Origin: Sphingobacterium sp. SRCM116780
Lineage (GTDB): Bacteria; Bacteroidota; Bacteroidia; Sphingobacteriales; Sphingobacteriaceae
DNA: 64,000 bases
Direction of reading: 5' to 3'
NCBI RefSeq assembly: GCF_021442025.1
Contig: NZ_CP090446.1
Location: forward strand, 806,001-870,000
Position 1 is the first letter of the stretch. Every line of letters begins with the position of its first letter. A model generated the notes under the pieces. That model saw only the letters and a program-made list of their open reading frames with translations. It was not told the origin of the DNA and did no database searches. Of the stretch, positions 54,130-62,934 are shown in pieces. The position numbers and the translations under genes were made by a program.

Positions 54130-54720
54130 TTATTTTTTTAATGCTTTCATAACCGAGTCAAATGTCTGCCAGAAAACTTCTTCTGATAATTTAAAATTTT
54201 TCCCATCTATGCTTTTTCCATCCCGATCAAAACGAAGTAACGAATAAAGTGGTGCATAAGCTACAGACCAAAATGCTTCCATAGCTATCGCATTGATTTC
54301 ACCCCTTTCAATACAACCCTTAAAGAAAGTCTCCATCGCTTTTTTGAAATTGGCTAACATCGGTTTTAAAATCTCCAGTTTATAAGTAGAACCTCTTAAT
54401 TGTTCTAGGAACTGATAACCATATGGGTTTGCTAATACGTAATCTCTCCGATTCCGCCATTGAATGCGCATTCCCGATTCGAAATCTGCAGATGAAACAA
54501 AGTCTTTTGTAAAGGAACTGCTCATTTTTTCTATTTCTTCTTTTGCAATACTGACAATCAAATCATCTCTATCTTTAAAATAGATGTATAAGGTAGCGAC
54601 AGAAATATGGCATGCTTTCGCTAATTTATTCATGCTGAAACCGTCGAAACCATATTTTGCAATTGTTTCAATTGCTTTTAACTTGACAAGTAATACTTTA
54701 TCTTCATTTCTCAATCTCAT
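54130..54720 (-). CDS. TetR-family transcriptional regulator
   Basis: The 196-residue protein has an N-terminal HTH ('AIETIAKYGFDGFSMNKLAKACHISVATLYIYFKDRDDLIVSIAKEE', residues 12-60) typical of TetR, and a helical ligand-binding domain. It starts six bases before a 30-base palindrome that overlaps its promoter, so it is likely autoregulated and controls the downstream 75-residue and MFS genes. The ligand is unknown. Confidence 0.93.
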   Translation of the reverse strand: MRLRNEDKVLLVKLKAIETIAKYGFDGFSMNKLAKACHISVATLYIYFKDRDDLIVSIAKEEIEKMSSSFTKDFVSSADFESGMRIQWRNRRDYVLANPYGYQFLEQLRGSTYKLEILKPMLANFKKAMETFFKGCIERGEINAIAMEAFWSVAYAPLYSLLRFDRDGKSIDGKNFKLSEEVFWQTFDSVMKALKK

Positions 54721-54724
54721 GATG

Positions 54725-54756
54725 CAAATATAAATGAATGTTCATTCATTTATATT
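54725..54756 (-). promoter_or_regulatory. TetR operator overlapping the -7 element
   Basis: 14-bp arms (54727-54740 and 54743-54756) with a 2-base gap form a palindrome centred on ATGAATGTTCATTCAT, a typical TetR-type half-site sequence. On the minus strand the -7 box TATATTTG (54725-54732) overlaps it. No clear -33 TTTG is seen. Confidence 0.75.
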
Positions 54757-55003
54757 ATTCTTTGTAAAAAAACTTTCATTTTTTTAAGGAACGACATATT
54801 CATATGAAATTGATGTCCTGTGTAAGCAAACATTTTGTATTGATTTAAAAATTAGTTCAGTTTTGAAACATATTTTGCTTAGAATTTATATTAATAATCG
54901 TTACAATACGGAATTATTATGAACACCTGGATAAGTTAGGAGAGAGAAAGCCTATAGCTGAAAACTCAAGGAAGAATCACCTATTATTGATCAAAAAAAA
55001 ACG

Positions 55004-55855
55004 CTATTTAAGATTGGACTCGCTGTACTGTTCAGGCGTATACGTGACACGAGCGAAATTTTTGGTAATCAAAGTTGTTTCAATGACTTGTCCTGATTTG
55101 AATTTTAAAAATTTTTCTCTCCAGATTTCATTTTTACGATAGAATTGTCCATCAATTTTTAAAAATTGATGCTCTTTTTCAAACACATGATAACCATAAG
55201 CTAACTCCGTATCTACTCGAAGTTCTCCTTCCAGACATTTCTCGGAAAACCAAAGGTTGATTTGAAAAGTATGTGCCGTTGTATTTGTAAATTGATAATC
55301 TCGATAATTATAAAATACGGTTGCACCGCTTCCAAATGGTAAAACGCGACCATCATCAGGAAAAGGATCAAATGAATGATGGTAACGCTCTGTGACAGTA
55401 AGTGGACTATGGATAACCAACCAATGAATAAGATTGGAAATCTGACAAATTCCTCCACCAATGCCCGCTCGGGCTTCACCAAATGATAACTCCATACCTG
55501 GCAAATATCCCTTCGATTTGCTAGGACGTCCCACCGTTTTACAAAAAGAGAACGTTTCGCCAGGTCGGATCAATATACCATCAATTTTTTTTGCAGCAAT
55601 CTTCAGATTCGTTACCTTATTGATTTGTAATTCCATATTATTTTCACCAAGTTTTTTTAATAAAACAGATTGATGTTTTTTAATACGGAACGGTATTTTT
55701 TCAACACTTCGATGCGTTGCATAATGTTTACGATCCACGTACCAAGTGACCATACGCATTGTTCGCCTCATCCATACGGCTAAAAAATAAAAAATAGGGT
55801 GGCGTTGACTTAATAATTTTCGCTTTTTCAAGATCTTGTGCTTATCATGATTCAA
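55004..55855 (-). CDS. VanW family protein
   Basis: No suitable ATG exists: the reading frame upstream overlaps the XRE regulator gene, and the VanW similarity begins near 'KKRKLLSQRHPIFYFLAVWMRR'. TTG codons at 55855 (283 residues) or 55831 (275) are the likely starts; 55855 is given. Key blocks are 'YATHRSVEKIPFRIKKHQSVLLKKLG', 'GILIRPGETFSFCKTVGRPSKSKGYLPGMELSFGEARAGIGGGICQISNLIHWLVIHSPLTVTERYHHSFDPFPDDGRVLPFGSGATVFYNY' (markers RPGETFSF, GGGICQISNLIHW, DPFPDDGR). VanW proteins are named after a vancomycin-resistance locus but their function is unknown. Confidence 0.85.
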   Translation of the reverse strand: MNHDKHKILKKRKLLSQRHPIFYFLAVWMRRTMRMVTWYVDRKHYATHRSVEKIPFRIKKHQSVLLKKLGENNMELQINKVTNLKIAAKKIDGILIRPGETFSFCKTVGRPSKSKGYLPGMELSFGEARAGIGGGICQISNLIHWLVIHSPLTVTERYHHSFDPFPDDGRVLPFGSGATVFYNYRDYQFTNTTAHTFQINLWFSEKCLEGELRVDTELAYGYHVFEKEHQFLKIDGQFYRKNEIWREKFLKFKSGQVIETTLITKNFARVTYTPEQYSESNLK

Positions 55856-56081
55856 GAGCCTTCTCTGGCATGAATTCTTTTGGACTGCAGTTAAAGAATA
55901 GGGCAAGCATATTGAGCTGTTCGTAAGAGTACATACTGGAAGAATTCTCCATTTCAATTTGACCGATATAACCTGCAGATACATCAAAGAGAGCTGCAAT
56001 TTTCGCTTGACTCATTTTTAAACCTTTTCTTTTCTTACGTACAAGATTAACTATTTCAAATTCTATAAGTGTTTTAGGCAT
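55845..56081 (-). CDS. XRE-type helix-turn-helix regulator
   Basis: The 78-residue protein is little more than a Cro/C1 HTH domain ('FEIVNLVRKKRKGLKMSQAKIAALFDVSAGYIGQIE' followed by 'YSYEQLNMLALFFNCSPKEF'). Its 3' end overlaps the VanW coding region by about 11 bases, so the two are translationally coupled. Two palindromes (CTTAG-N6-CTAAG) lie 20-70 bases upstream of its start and are the probable binding sites. Confidence 0.85.
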   Translation of the reverse strand: MPKTLIEFEIVNLVRKKRKGLKMSQAKIAALFDVSAGYIGQIEMENSSSMYSYEQLNMLALFFNCSPKEFMPEKALES

Positions 56082-56097
56082 ACTATTTTATAAAATA

Positions 56098-56150
56098 TTT
56101 GCTTAGTATATACTAAGTTTATATATTTGCTTAGCTTAGCATTTACTAAG
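56098..56150 (+). promoter_or_regulatory. Plus-strand promoter flanked by two XRE-type operators
   Basis: TTTG (56098-56101) and TATATTTG (56122-56129), 20 bases apart, match a Bacteroidota promoter reading away from the XRE gene. Operator O1, the exact palindrome CTTAGTATATACTAAG, fills 56102-56117 inside the spacer. O2, CTTAGCATTTACTAAG (56135-56150, one mismatched pair), lies just beyond the -7 box. Centre-to-centre distance is 33 bases, about three helical turns. A third CTTAG half-site lies at 56130-56134. Confidence 0.7.
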
Positions 56151-56187
56151 TGTTTTCATTGGTCATCGATCATAGATTGAAGACCAT

Positions 56188-56325
56188 ATGAAAAACATCA
56201 TCTATGAAATAAATAATGAGTTGAACGAGCTTCCGCCTCTTAGGATAAGCAATTTAAACTCATCGCTATTGGACAGATTAAATTTGACACTTAGGTATGC
56301 TCGATTAATTTTTAGACATATTTAA
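56188..56325 (+). CDS. Possible 45-residue small protein
   Basis: The frame ATG 56188 to TAA 56323-56325 encodes a 45-residue, Leu- and Asn-rich peptide (start MKNIIYEINNELNELPP, end RYARLIFRHI). It lies about 60 bases downstream of the operator-flanked promoter at 56098, which is the only reason to consider it real. No family is recognised. Confidence 0.3.
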   Translation: MKNIIYEINNELNELPPLRISNLNSSLLDRLNLTLRYARLIFRHI

Positions 56326-57159
56326 GCAATACTGTTTTACAGCTATGTGTTATTGTAAGTCACAGAAACGATAGGTTGAATGTAAACTTGTTCACAAACC
56401 AATTTTAAACTATGAGAACGAAAACAAACACGAATTGTAAATTACACAACGAGATCCAAAGTCAAAGTCGCAAGTTTTCACATGCACTATTTATAAAGAA
56501 CATTAATTGTTGTCGAGAATAACTTTGCTCATGAAAAAACAATAAATTTTTTAGCCTAATTATGCATGGTGAAGCGTTCATGTCATAATTCCTTAACCTA
56601 TATAGGGTAAGGATCCAGGTTATACTATTTGTTTTTACCGACCTGCTTTTCTTTCATCCTCTGCTAAAAGGGAAATCAGATACTATTTTATTCTTGACAC
56701 AATAAATGTAGTATATCTTTTCCTAGTAAGCAAATGAAAGCGTTCTTGATTTTTCACACTTGTTTGATAGGAATGAAGGAGGTCGGTTTTTTTTTCTATT
56801 TCGTTGTCACGAAAGATGTTCATTGAGTTTGTATTGTAACATGTACACGATCTTATTGATGATTCAATTAGGTTTAACTGTTTGGTCCATGGAGATTGTA
56901 TCAACTTGAAATTTATAGGTAATCTATCCTGCCTAAACATAGCGAAGTATGTACATGCAGTCTCATAAGATCTTGCATGTCAATAGGATAAATGACCTAT
57001 ATAACAGGTTAAAATCAGTTGAATGATTTCAAGATTGATTAAAAATTATATCGGTATTTGTGATTTTTTACCTCATGATACTAAACTACTTATTGACAAA
57101 ATCCACACAACAAGAATAAGTTTTAAAATAAGAATATATCCAATTATAAAACTAATAAA
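56326..57159. other. Long intergenic region with a 22-base palindrome
   Basis: About 830 AT-rich bases have no supported gene; an 85-residue minus-strand frame at 56683-56940 looks like chance. An imperfect palindrome (CCTTAACCTATATAGG at 56591-56606, extending to 56612, one mismatched pair) and a related CCTATATAACAGG at 56997-57009 are the only structures seen. The region presumably carries the promoter of the gene at 57160. Confidence 0.5.
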
Positions 57160-57738
57160 ATGAAGACACTATTGTTAGAGCGCTTTAAAATTCGTCAAAT
57201 GAAAGAATCTCAATATCAGAATCGAGAACAACCTCTCAAAAGTATTTTGAAAGTAAGGCCACAGGGACGATATTATGCTATGTTTACACCTCCATTAGAA
57301 GAATTAGATTCTTATAGTTGTGTTGTAAGAGATGAAAAAACTGACATTATACGGATTTCTTTAGTCAATATGGCTATCTATGAATTTTACTTATTTGCAC
57401 ATAGCTTATCTGCAACTTTCCCAACTTCTCGAATTCTAGTATATAATGGCAATCGTTGTCAATATATTTATGGTCAAGAGTGCGGTGATGTAACATTATG
57501 GAAAAAACAACATCTGTACTGTTATGAAATTACGTTGCCCGCAGATACAGAACGCGAAGAATATCAACAACGAATTTTGAATGATTTAGATGCTACGTTT
57601 CAATTAGAAGTAAAGATTGAAAAAGAACAAGTCGTATCAGATATCTATTTTAATGAAAAAATGGGATATCCTGAAGCAACAAGCTGGCATGAACAAACGG
57701 TCATGACTATCCGACCAAGAGAAGTTATTTATCCATAA
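57160..57738 (+). CDS. Unknown 192-residue protein
   Basis: The protein is soluble, has no signal peptide, and is unusually rich in Glu, Arg, Tyr and Gln. Segments such as 'YYAMFTPPLEELDSYSCVVRDEKTDIIRISLVNMAIYEFYLFAHSL' and 'EEYQQRILNDLDATFQLEVKIEKEQVVSDIYFNEKMGYP' suggest an alpha/beta fold, but I recognise no family. It stands alone between an 830-base and a 290-base gap. The start is the ATG at 57160, followed by MKTLLLERFKIRQMKES. Codon use is like the neighbours. Confidence 0.55.
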   Translation: MKTLLLERFKIRQMKESQYQNREQPLKSILKVRPQGRYYAMFTPPLEELDSYSCVVRDEKTDIIRISLVNMAIYEFYLFAHSLSATFPTSRILVYNGNRCQYIYGQECGDVTLWKKQHLYCYEITLPADTEREEYQQRILNDLDATFQLEVKIEKEQVVSDIYFNEKMGYPEATSWHEQTVMTIRPREVIYP

Positions 57739-57969
57739 GTTTTTTGTCAATACGATACAGAGATTTGTGTGGGCTATTAAATAGATAATCTTGGAATCAA
57801 AGGATGCAATATGACAGGTATTAGGCTCGTTTTTCAGCATTCTAATTGATGATGAGTTCGCATCAATTCATCATTTGCGTTATGTGCACAAATGAACAAA
57901 GGATTTTGGAATAGCGGTTTGGATGCATCGGATTTTTTTTAATTTGATAGGAACTGTTCGTTGAAAATT
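57739..57969. other. Intergenic DNA
   Basis: Apart from the following hairpin terminator, no gene or repeat is seen. Confidence 0.4.
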
Positions 57970-58013
57970 ATTCAAAAAAAGCGTATGCTTTTTAGCATAC
58001 GCTTTTTTTGAAT
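57970..58013. terminator. Strong bidirectional intrinsic terminator
   Basis: Exact 20-bp arms (57970-57989 with 57994-58013) with a 4-base loop include A and T tracts. It serves the minus-strand barrel gene at 58030 and any plus-strand transcript from 57160. Confidence 0.85.
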
Positions 58014-58029
58014 ATGGATATAGTATATA

Positions 58030-58608
58030 CTATCTCTGGCCTGGTAAATAAATTTGGAATCCTAACCCAACACCTAATCCTGTTTGTTTATCACCTAAAT
58101 TCACATTCGCTTTCGTATAGTTATACCCTAATGTGGCTTCTAATGCTACTGTTCTGGTAATAAAATGTGCATATCCTACATTCGCACCCAGAGCTAAGGA
58201 TGCACCTTTTCCAACAGAACTACCTGCAATCCCGATATCTCCTTGCGCGAAAAATCGACCAGATGATGTGCCGCCTTCAGGAAAATAATACCGAACAAAA
58301 GGCGCAATGCCATAATTCCACTCATTATCTTCCCCTTTTATAGCCGTTAAACCTAAATTCGCTTGCGCTCCAACAGCAATGCCATCAGAAACAAAATAAC
58401 CTGCTCTTGGTTGTAATTGAATATTAAAAGCCTTTCCTTCAAAACTATAACCAATGTTTCCTATAGAACCACCGACCATCCAGTTTCCTTTTTGTATTGG
58501 AGCTGTACCAACATCTGCTGTAGTTTGTGGAATAGTTTCTATTTTTTGTGCCTGTGCACTTACAGTCATTCCACCAATTATCGAAAGTATTAGTGCTAGT
58601 TTTTTCAT
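58030..58608 (-). CDS. Small outer-membrane beta-barrel protein
   Basis: The 192-residue protein has a signal peptide (LALILSIIGGMTVSAQAQ) and about eight alternating strands ('WMVGGSIGNIGYSFEGKAFNIQLQPRAGYFVSDGIAVGAQ', 'SLALGANVGYAHFITRTVALEATLGYNYTKANVNLG'), ending in 'LGVGLGFQIYLPGQR'. The 8-strand OmpX/OmpW-like barrel type is common in Bacteroidota as porins or adhesins of unknown role. It has a strong terminator and stands alone. Confidence 0.85.
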   Translation of the reverse strand: MKKLALILSIIGGMTVSAQAQKIETIPQTTADVGTAPIQKGNWMVGGSIGNIGYSFEGKAFNIQLQPRAGYFVSDGIAVGAQANLGLTAIKGEDNEWNYGIAPFVRYYFPEGGTSSGRFFAQGDIGIAGSSVGKGASLALGANVGYAHFITRTVALEATLGYNYTKANVNLGDKQTGLGVGLGFQIYLPGQR

Positions 58609-59302
58609 ATCTATTAAGTTTTTTTGCTAAATATTAATGTTTCGTACTTGTTATAAGAACATGCTTGAGCAAATAAAGTTTTAATTTTTTAAAATCATCT
58701 CGTTATAAATCTATAAGTCAGTTGTTTATCTCTATGTTTTTAATGTTGGTTTTCCGCTCTTAATTGAATAAGATAGAGCGATCTATATGTTAATTTTTAC
58801 AGACTAAAATTCGAAAAATATTGAAGTGAATTTGAATAGATTTTTAACCAACTCTTGTTATTCGACGCTATTTGTTCGGATACTGGACGCATAAGCTTAG
58901 GATACAAGCGATCAATATCCGTTTAAGATGCGTCTATTATCTAGCGAATATTAAAAGTTGGTCATCTATCATGTGAGCTATTATCTCCATCAGTTTCTAA
59001 GTATAATCTTATTATTCATACGCATGAAGTTGTTTTTCATATGATGCTGAAAGAATAGCAGAATGCTGATAACCCCACTATTTGACATTGTTGCAGATCA
59101 TTTTGTAATCTATGCAATTATAGCTCGATGAGATCTATTTTCTAATAAAAAGTGGCTCATCGATAAATTCTTTTTCTTACCTTTAGTGAAGGCGAATGAT
59201 TATCCGTGTATGTTATGAATTTGACTTCGTACATGATTAGTTTCGGCGGGAAGCTTTTTTAGATAATCTGAATTTTTCAGCTTATTTTCAATAACCAATT
59301 AT
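58609..59302. other. Intergenic region, nothing recognised
   Basis: About 690 AT-rich bases lie between the divergent barrel gene and the prp operon. I find no gene, RNA or strong repeat; it must contain both promoters. Confidence 0.5.
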
Positions 59303-60196
59303 ATGATAAAAACCGCAGGGCTTCTTTTCAGAGAAGCAATTAAAAATGAAAAACCGTTACAAGTGGTTGGTGCCATTCATGCCAATCATGCATTATTGGC
59401 TCAGCAGGCAGGCTTTCAGGCAATTTATTTATCCGGAGGAGGGGTAGCTGCAGGTTCTTTAGGAATCCCAGATCTCGGTATTACAACCCTTCAAGATGTA
59501 TTGATTGATGTCGATAGGATCACAAATGTATGTAATCTTCCTTTGTTGGTCGATATTGATACAGGATTTGGCCCATCAGCATTTAACGTTGCGCGAACAA
59601 TTCAATCTTTAATCAAAGCTGGTGCCGCTGCTGTGCATATCGAAGATCAGGTAGGGGCAAAGCGTTGCGGTCATCGTCCTGGAAAGGAACTTGTGTCTCG
59701 ATTGGAAATGGTCGATCGGATTAAGGCAGCAGTAGATGCCCGTACAGATGCTCATTTTGTTATCGGCGCCCGTACAGATGCATTGGCTTCAGAAGGATTG
59801 GAACAGGCATTGGAAAGAGCTATTGCTTATAAAGAAGCGGGCGCAGATTTCATCTTTGCAGAGGCTGTACATGATCTCGATCAATATAAAAGTTTCAGTG
59901 CCGCAACAGGTCTACCCATTTTAGCAAATATTACGGAATTTGGACAGACACCGCTCTATACTGTTGAAGAATTAAGTCAGGCAGATGTTTCGATTGTTTT
60001 ATATCCGCTTTCTGCCTTCAGAGCGGCGAATAAAGCTGCTGAAAATGTCTACAATCACATTCGAAAAGAAGGTACACAAGCTGCTGTGATTGCAGAAATG
60101 CAAACACGTGAAGAACTGTATCGCAGCATTGATTATTACGCATATGAAAATCGATTAGATCAATTGTTCAATACTAAGCATGATGACAGAAACTAA
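59303..60196 (+). CDS. prpB: 2-methylisocitrate lyase PrpB
   Basis: The 297-residue TIM-barrel enzyme splits 2-methylisocitrate into pyruvate and succinate. Hallmarks are '[12 protein letters not shown]' (metal-binding Asp), '[19 protein letters not shown]' with the catalytic Cys in KRCGH, '[36 protein letters not shown]', and '[14 protein letters not shown]'. The length matches E. coli PrpB (296). It is the first gene of a prpBCD operon that breaks down propionate. Confidence 0.96.
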   Translation: MIKTAGLLFREAIKNEKPLQVVGAIHANHALLAQQAGFQAIYLSGGGVAAGSLGIPDLGITTLQDVLIDVDRITNVCNLPLLVDIDTGFGPSAFNVARTIQSLIKAGAAAVHIEDQVGAKRCGHRPGKELVSRLEMVDRIKAAVDARTDAHFVIGARTDALASEGLEQALERAIAYKEAGADFIFAEAVHDLDQYKSFSAATGLPILANITEFGQTPLYTVEELSQADVSIVLYPLSAFRAANKAAENVYNHIRKEGTQAAVIAEMQTREELYRSIDYYAYENRLDQLFNTKHDDRN

Positions 60197-61334
60197 TGAA
60201 ATGGGTTTTAAACCAAAAAAAAGTGTAGCGCTATCTGGCGTTCCAGCTGGCAATACGGCGTTAAGTACAGTAGGTAAAAGTGGAAATGACCTCCATTATC
60301 GAGGTTATGACATTTTAGATCTGGCTGAACAAGCTAGTTTTGAAGAAGTCGCTTATTTATTGATCTACGGTGTTTTACCAACCAAATCACAATTGACTAC
60401 TTATCAAGGACAGTTGATCAGTCAAAGGGGTTTGCCTACTGCCATACAAAAAGTCTTAAAACAGTTGCCAACTACAGCACATGCAATGGATGTGCTTCGT
60501 ACGTATGTATCGGTATTTGGCAGTATTCAACCCGAAAAGGAAAGTCATCCGCTTTCAGGAGCAAGAGATATTGCGAATCGATTGATGGCTTCCATGGCTT
60601 CAGCACTATTATACTGGTATCATTTTAGTCAAAATGGACGTGAGATAGCTGTTGAAACAACTGATGGTACATTAGGTGCACATTTCCTACATCTTTTACA
60701 TGGTACAGCAGCACCAGCATCTTGGGTACGAGCGATGCAAGTATCGCTTAACCTATATGCGGAACATGAATTTAATGCCTCGACGTTTACAGCACGGGTA
60801 ATTGCAGGCACAGGATCTGATATTTACTCCTGTATTGCAGGAGCAATAGGTGCTTTGCGTGGACCTAAGCATGGGGGGGCTAATGAGGTGGCTTTTGAAA
60901 TACAGAGCCGTTATGCCAATGCAGATGAAGCAGAAGCTGATATTCGACAACGATTGGCTAATAAAGAAGTCATTATTGGATTTGGACATCCCGTTTATAC
61001 CATTTCAGATCCACGTAATCAGGTCATTAAGCGTATCGCTAAAGAGCTTTCAGAAGAGGCTGGCGATATGACTTTGTACCTGATTGCTGAACGTTTAGAG
61101 TCCGTGATGTGGGAAGAAAAGAAAATGTTTCCTAATCTGGATTGGTATTCTGCAGTTTCTTATCATTTAATGGGCATTCCAACAGAAATGTTTACCCCCC
61201 TGTTTGTTCTTTCACGGATAACAGGTTGGTCTGCCCATGTATTTGAACAACGTCAGGATGGAAAGATTATTCGTCCAAGTGCGAATTACATTGGACCTGA
61301 GAACCGTCCTTTTGTACCTATCTCTGAACGATAG
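60180..61334 (+). CDS. prpC: 2-methylcitrate synthase PrpC
   Basis: The 384-residue citrate synthase-fold enzyme condenses propionyl-CoA and oxaloacetate. Features are '[26 protein letters not shown]', '[20 protein letters not shown]' with the first catalytic His region, '[18 protein letters not shown]' with the second His, and '[21 protein letters not shown]' near the end. It overlaps prpB by 17 bases and starts with Met-Met, so the ATG at 60183 is an alternative. Confidence 0.95.
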   Translation: MMTETNEMGFKPKKSVALSGVPAGNTALSTVGKSGNDLHYRGYDILDLAEQASFEEVAYLLIYGVLPTKSQLTTYQGQLISQRGLPTAIQKVLKQLPTTAHAMDVLRTYVSVFGSIQPEKESHPLSGARDIANRLMASMASALLYWYHFSQNGREIAVETTDGTLGAHFLHLLHGTAAPASWVRAMQVSLNLYAEHEFNASTFTARVIAGTGSDIYSCIAGAIGALRGPKHGGANEVAFEIQSRYANADEAEADIRQRLANKEVIIGFGHPVYTISDPRNQVIKRIAKELSEEAGDMTLYLIAERLESVMWEEKKMFPNLDWYSAVSYHLMGIPTEMFTPLFVLSRITGWSAHVFEQRQDGKIIRPSANYIGPENRPFVPISER

Positions 61335-61397
61335 GCGATACTGAAAAGAAAATATAAATCATCTATTTAATATTAAACTATAGCTTTTTAAACGAAA

Positions 61398-62849
61398 ATG
61401 GCTTCAATAATTTCGAATGAAAGACCGCAACCCGATCAGGTACTGACGGATATTGTTGATTATGTACAAAATTACAAAATCGATAGTAAAGTCGCTTGGA
61501 GGACGGCATTTTACTGCTTTTTAGATACACTTGGATGTGGTTTCGAAGCGTTGACTTATCCGGCTTGTACCAAACTATTAGGGCCTGTTGTTCCGGGAAC
61601 GATTGTTCCAAATGGTGCTAAAGTACCTGGAACATCCTACCAATTGGATCCAATACAAGCTGCATTTAATATCGGTGCGATTATTCGTTGGTTGGATTTT
61701 AATGATACTTGGTTAGCTGCCGAGTGGGGACATCCTTCCGATAATTTAGGTGGAATATTGGCGACAGCCGATTGGTTGAGCCGAACACGTATCGCAAATG
61801 GCGAAAAACCATTGAAAACAAAAGAAGTGCTAGAAGCCATGATCATGGCACATGAAATCCAAGGCGTACTGGCTTTGGAAAATTCGTTCAACAAAGTTGG
61901 CTTGGATCATGTTCTTTTGGTCAAGATAGCATCTACAGCCGTAGTCGGTAAACTGCTTGGGTTAAGTAGGGATGAACTGATTAACGCGGTTTCCTTAGCC
62001 TTTGTTGATGGACAATCACTCCGAACGTATCGTCATGCTCCCAATACAGGTAGTCGTAAATCATGGGCTGCTGGAGATGCAACCTCGCGTGCTGTGCGTC
62101 TGGCTTTAATTGCCAAAACAGGTGAAATGGGCTATCCTTCTGTACTATCAGCTCCTGTATGGGGATTTTATGATGTATCTTTTAAAAGTCAAGCATTTAA
62201 ATTTCAACGTCCTTATGGTTCCTATGTGATGGAAAATGTGCTGTTTAAGATTTCTTTCCCAGCAGAATTTCATTCACAAACAGCAGTAGAAGCAGCGATG
62301 CAATTACATGAACAACTGAAGGAAATTGGTAAGACTGCAGCGGATATTGCTCGTATTACTATCCGTACGCACGAAGCCGCTATACGAATTATTGATAAAA
62401 AAGGACCTCTGCACAATCCAGCCGATCGTGACCATTGCATACAGTATATGATTGCTGTGCCTTTGATCTTTGGTAGGTTGACCGCGGAAGATTATGAAAA
62501 CCATGTTGCCGAAGATAGCCAGATTGATATATTACGTGAAAAAATGAACTGTGTAGAAGATACACAATTTACAACAGATTATCACGATCCTGAGAAGCGA
62601 GCAATTGCCAATGCTTTAACTGTCGAACTAATCGATGGGACAGTTTTATCAGAGGTACTCGTAGAGTATCCAATAGGTCACCCACGTCGAAGAGAAGAAG
62701 GTATTCCGAAATTAATCGAAAAATATAGAATTAATCTTGCGCGAATATTTGAAGAAAAACAACAAAAGGAAATCTTGAGTGCGACATTGGATTTTGATAC
62801 GTTTATTGCACAGGACGTCAATCAATTGGTCGATTTGATGGTCAAATAA
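61398..62849 (+). CDS. prpD: 2-methylcitrate dehydratase PrpD (MmgE/PrpD family)
   Basis: The 483-residue length equals that of E. coli PrpD. Conserved regions include '[26 protein letters not shown]', '[33 protein letters not shown]', '[42 protein letters not shown]', and '[26 protein letters not shown]'. The enzyme dehydrates 2-methylcitrate to 2-methyl-cis-aconitate. No PrpF or AcnD-type gene is present, so hydration would rely on aconitase or on the same PrpD. Confidence 0.93.
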   Translation: MASIISNERPQPDQVLTDIVDYVQNYKIDSKVAWRTAFYCFLDTLGCGFEALTYPACTKLLGPVVPGTIVPNGAKVPGTSYQLDPIQAAFNIGAIIRWLDFNDTWLAAEWGHPSDNLGGILATADWLSRTRIANGEKPLKTKEVLEAMIMAHEIQGVLALENSFNKVGLDHVLLVKIASTAVVGKLLGLSRDELINAVSLAFVDGQSLRTYRHAPNTGSRKSWAAGDATSRAVRLALIAKTGEMGYPSVLSAPVWGFYDVSFKSQAFKFQRPYGSYVMENVLFKISFPAEFHSQTAVEAAMQLHEQLKEIGKTAADIARITIRTHEAAIRIIDKKGPLHNPADRDHCIQYMIAVPLIFGRLTAEDYENHVAEDSQIDILREKMNCVEDTQFTTDYHDPEKRAIANALTVELIDGTVLSEVLVEYPIGHPRRREEGIPKLIEKYRINLARIFEEKQQKEILSATLDFDTFIAQDVNQLVDLMVK

Positions 62850-62871
62850 ACGAAAGAAAGATCAATAGAAC

Positions 62872-62922
62872 AAAAAAACTGCTGTCCAATAGCATTCATT
62901 GCAAACGGACAGCAGTTTTTTT
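62872..62922. terminator. Bidirectional intrinsic terminator after prpD
   Basis: Exact 16-bp arms (62872-62887 with 62907-62922) include A and T tracts and enclose a 19-base loop. It lies between the converging prp operon and the 3-hydroxyacyl-CoA dehydrogenase gene. Confidence 0.85.
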
Positions 62923-62934
62923 AGTATATATCTG

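Noticed and set aside
56683..56940. An 85-residue minus-strand reading frame
   Set aside because: Composition and lack of hydrophobic pattern look random; no promoter, terminator or family match.
60869..60880. A run of seven G in prpC
   Set aside because: It encodes the conserved KHGGAN active-site loop, so the run is constrained by protein sequence and is not evidence for a phase switch.
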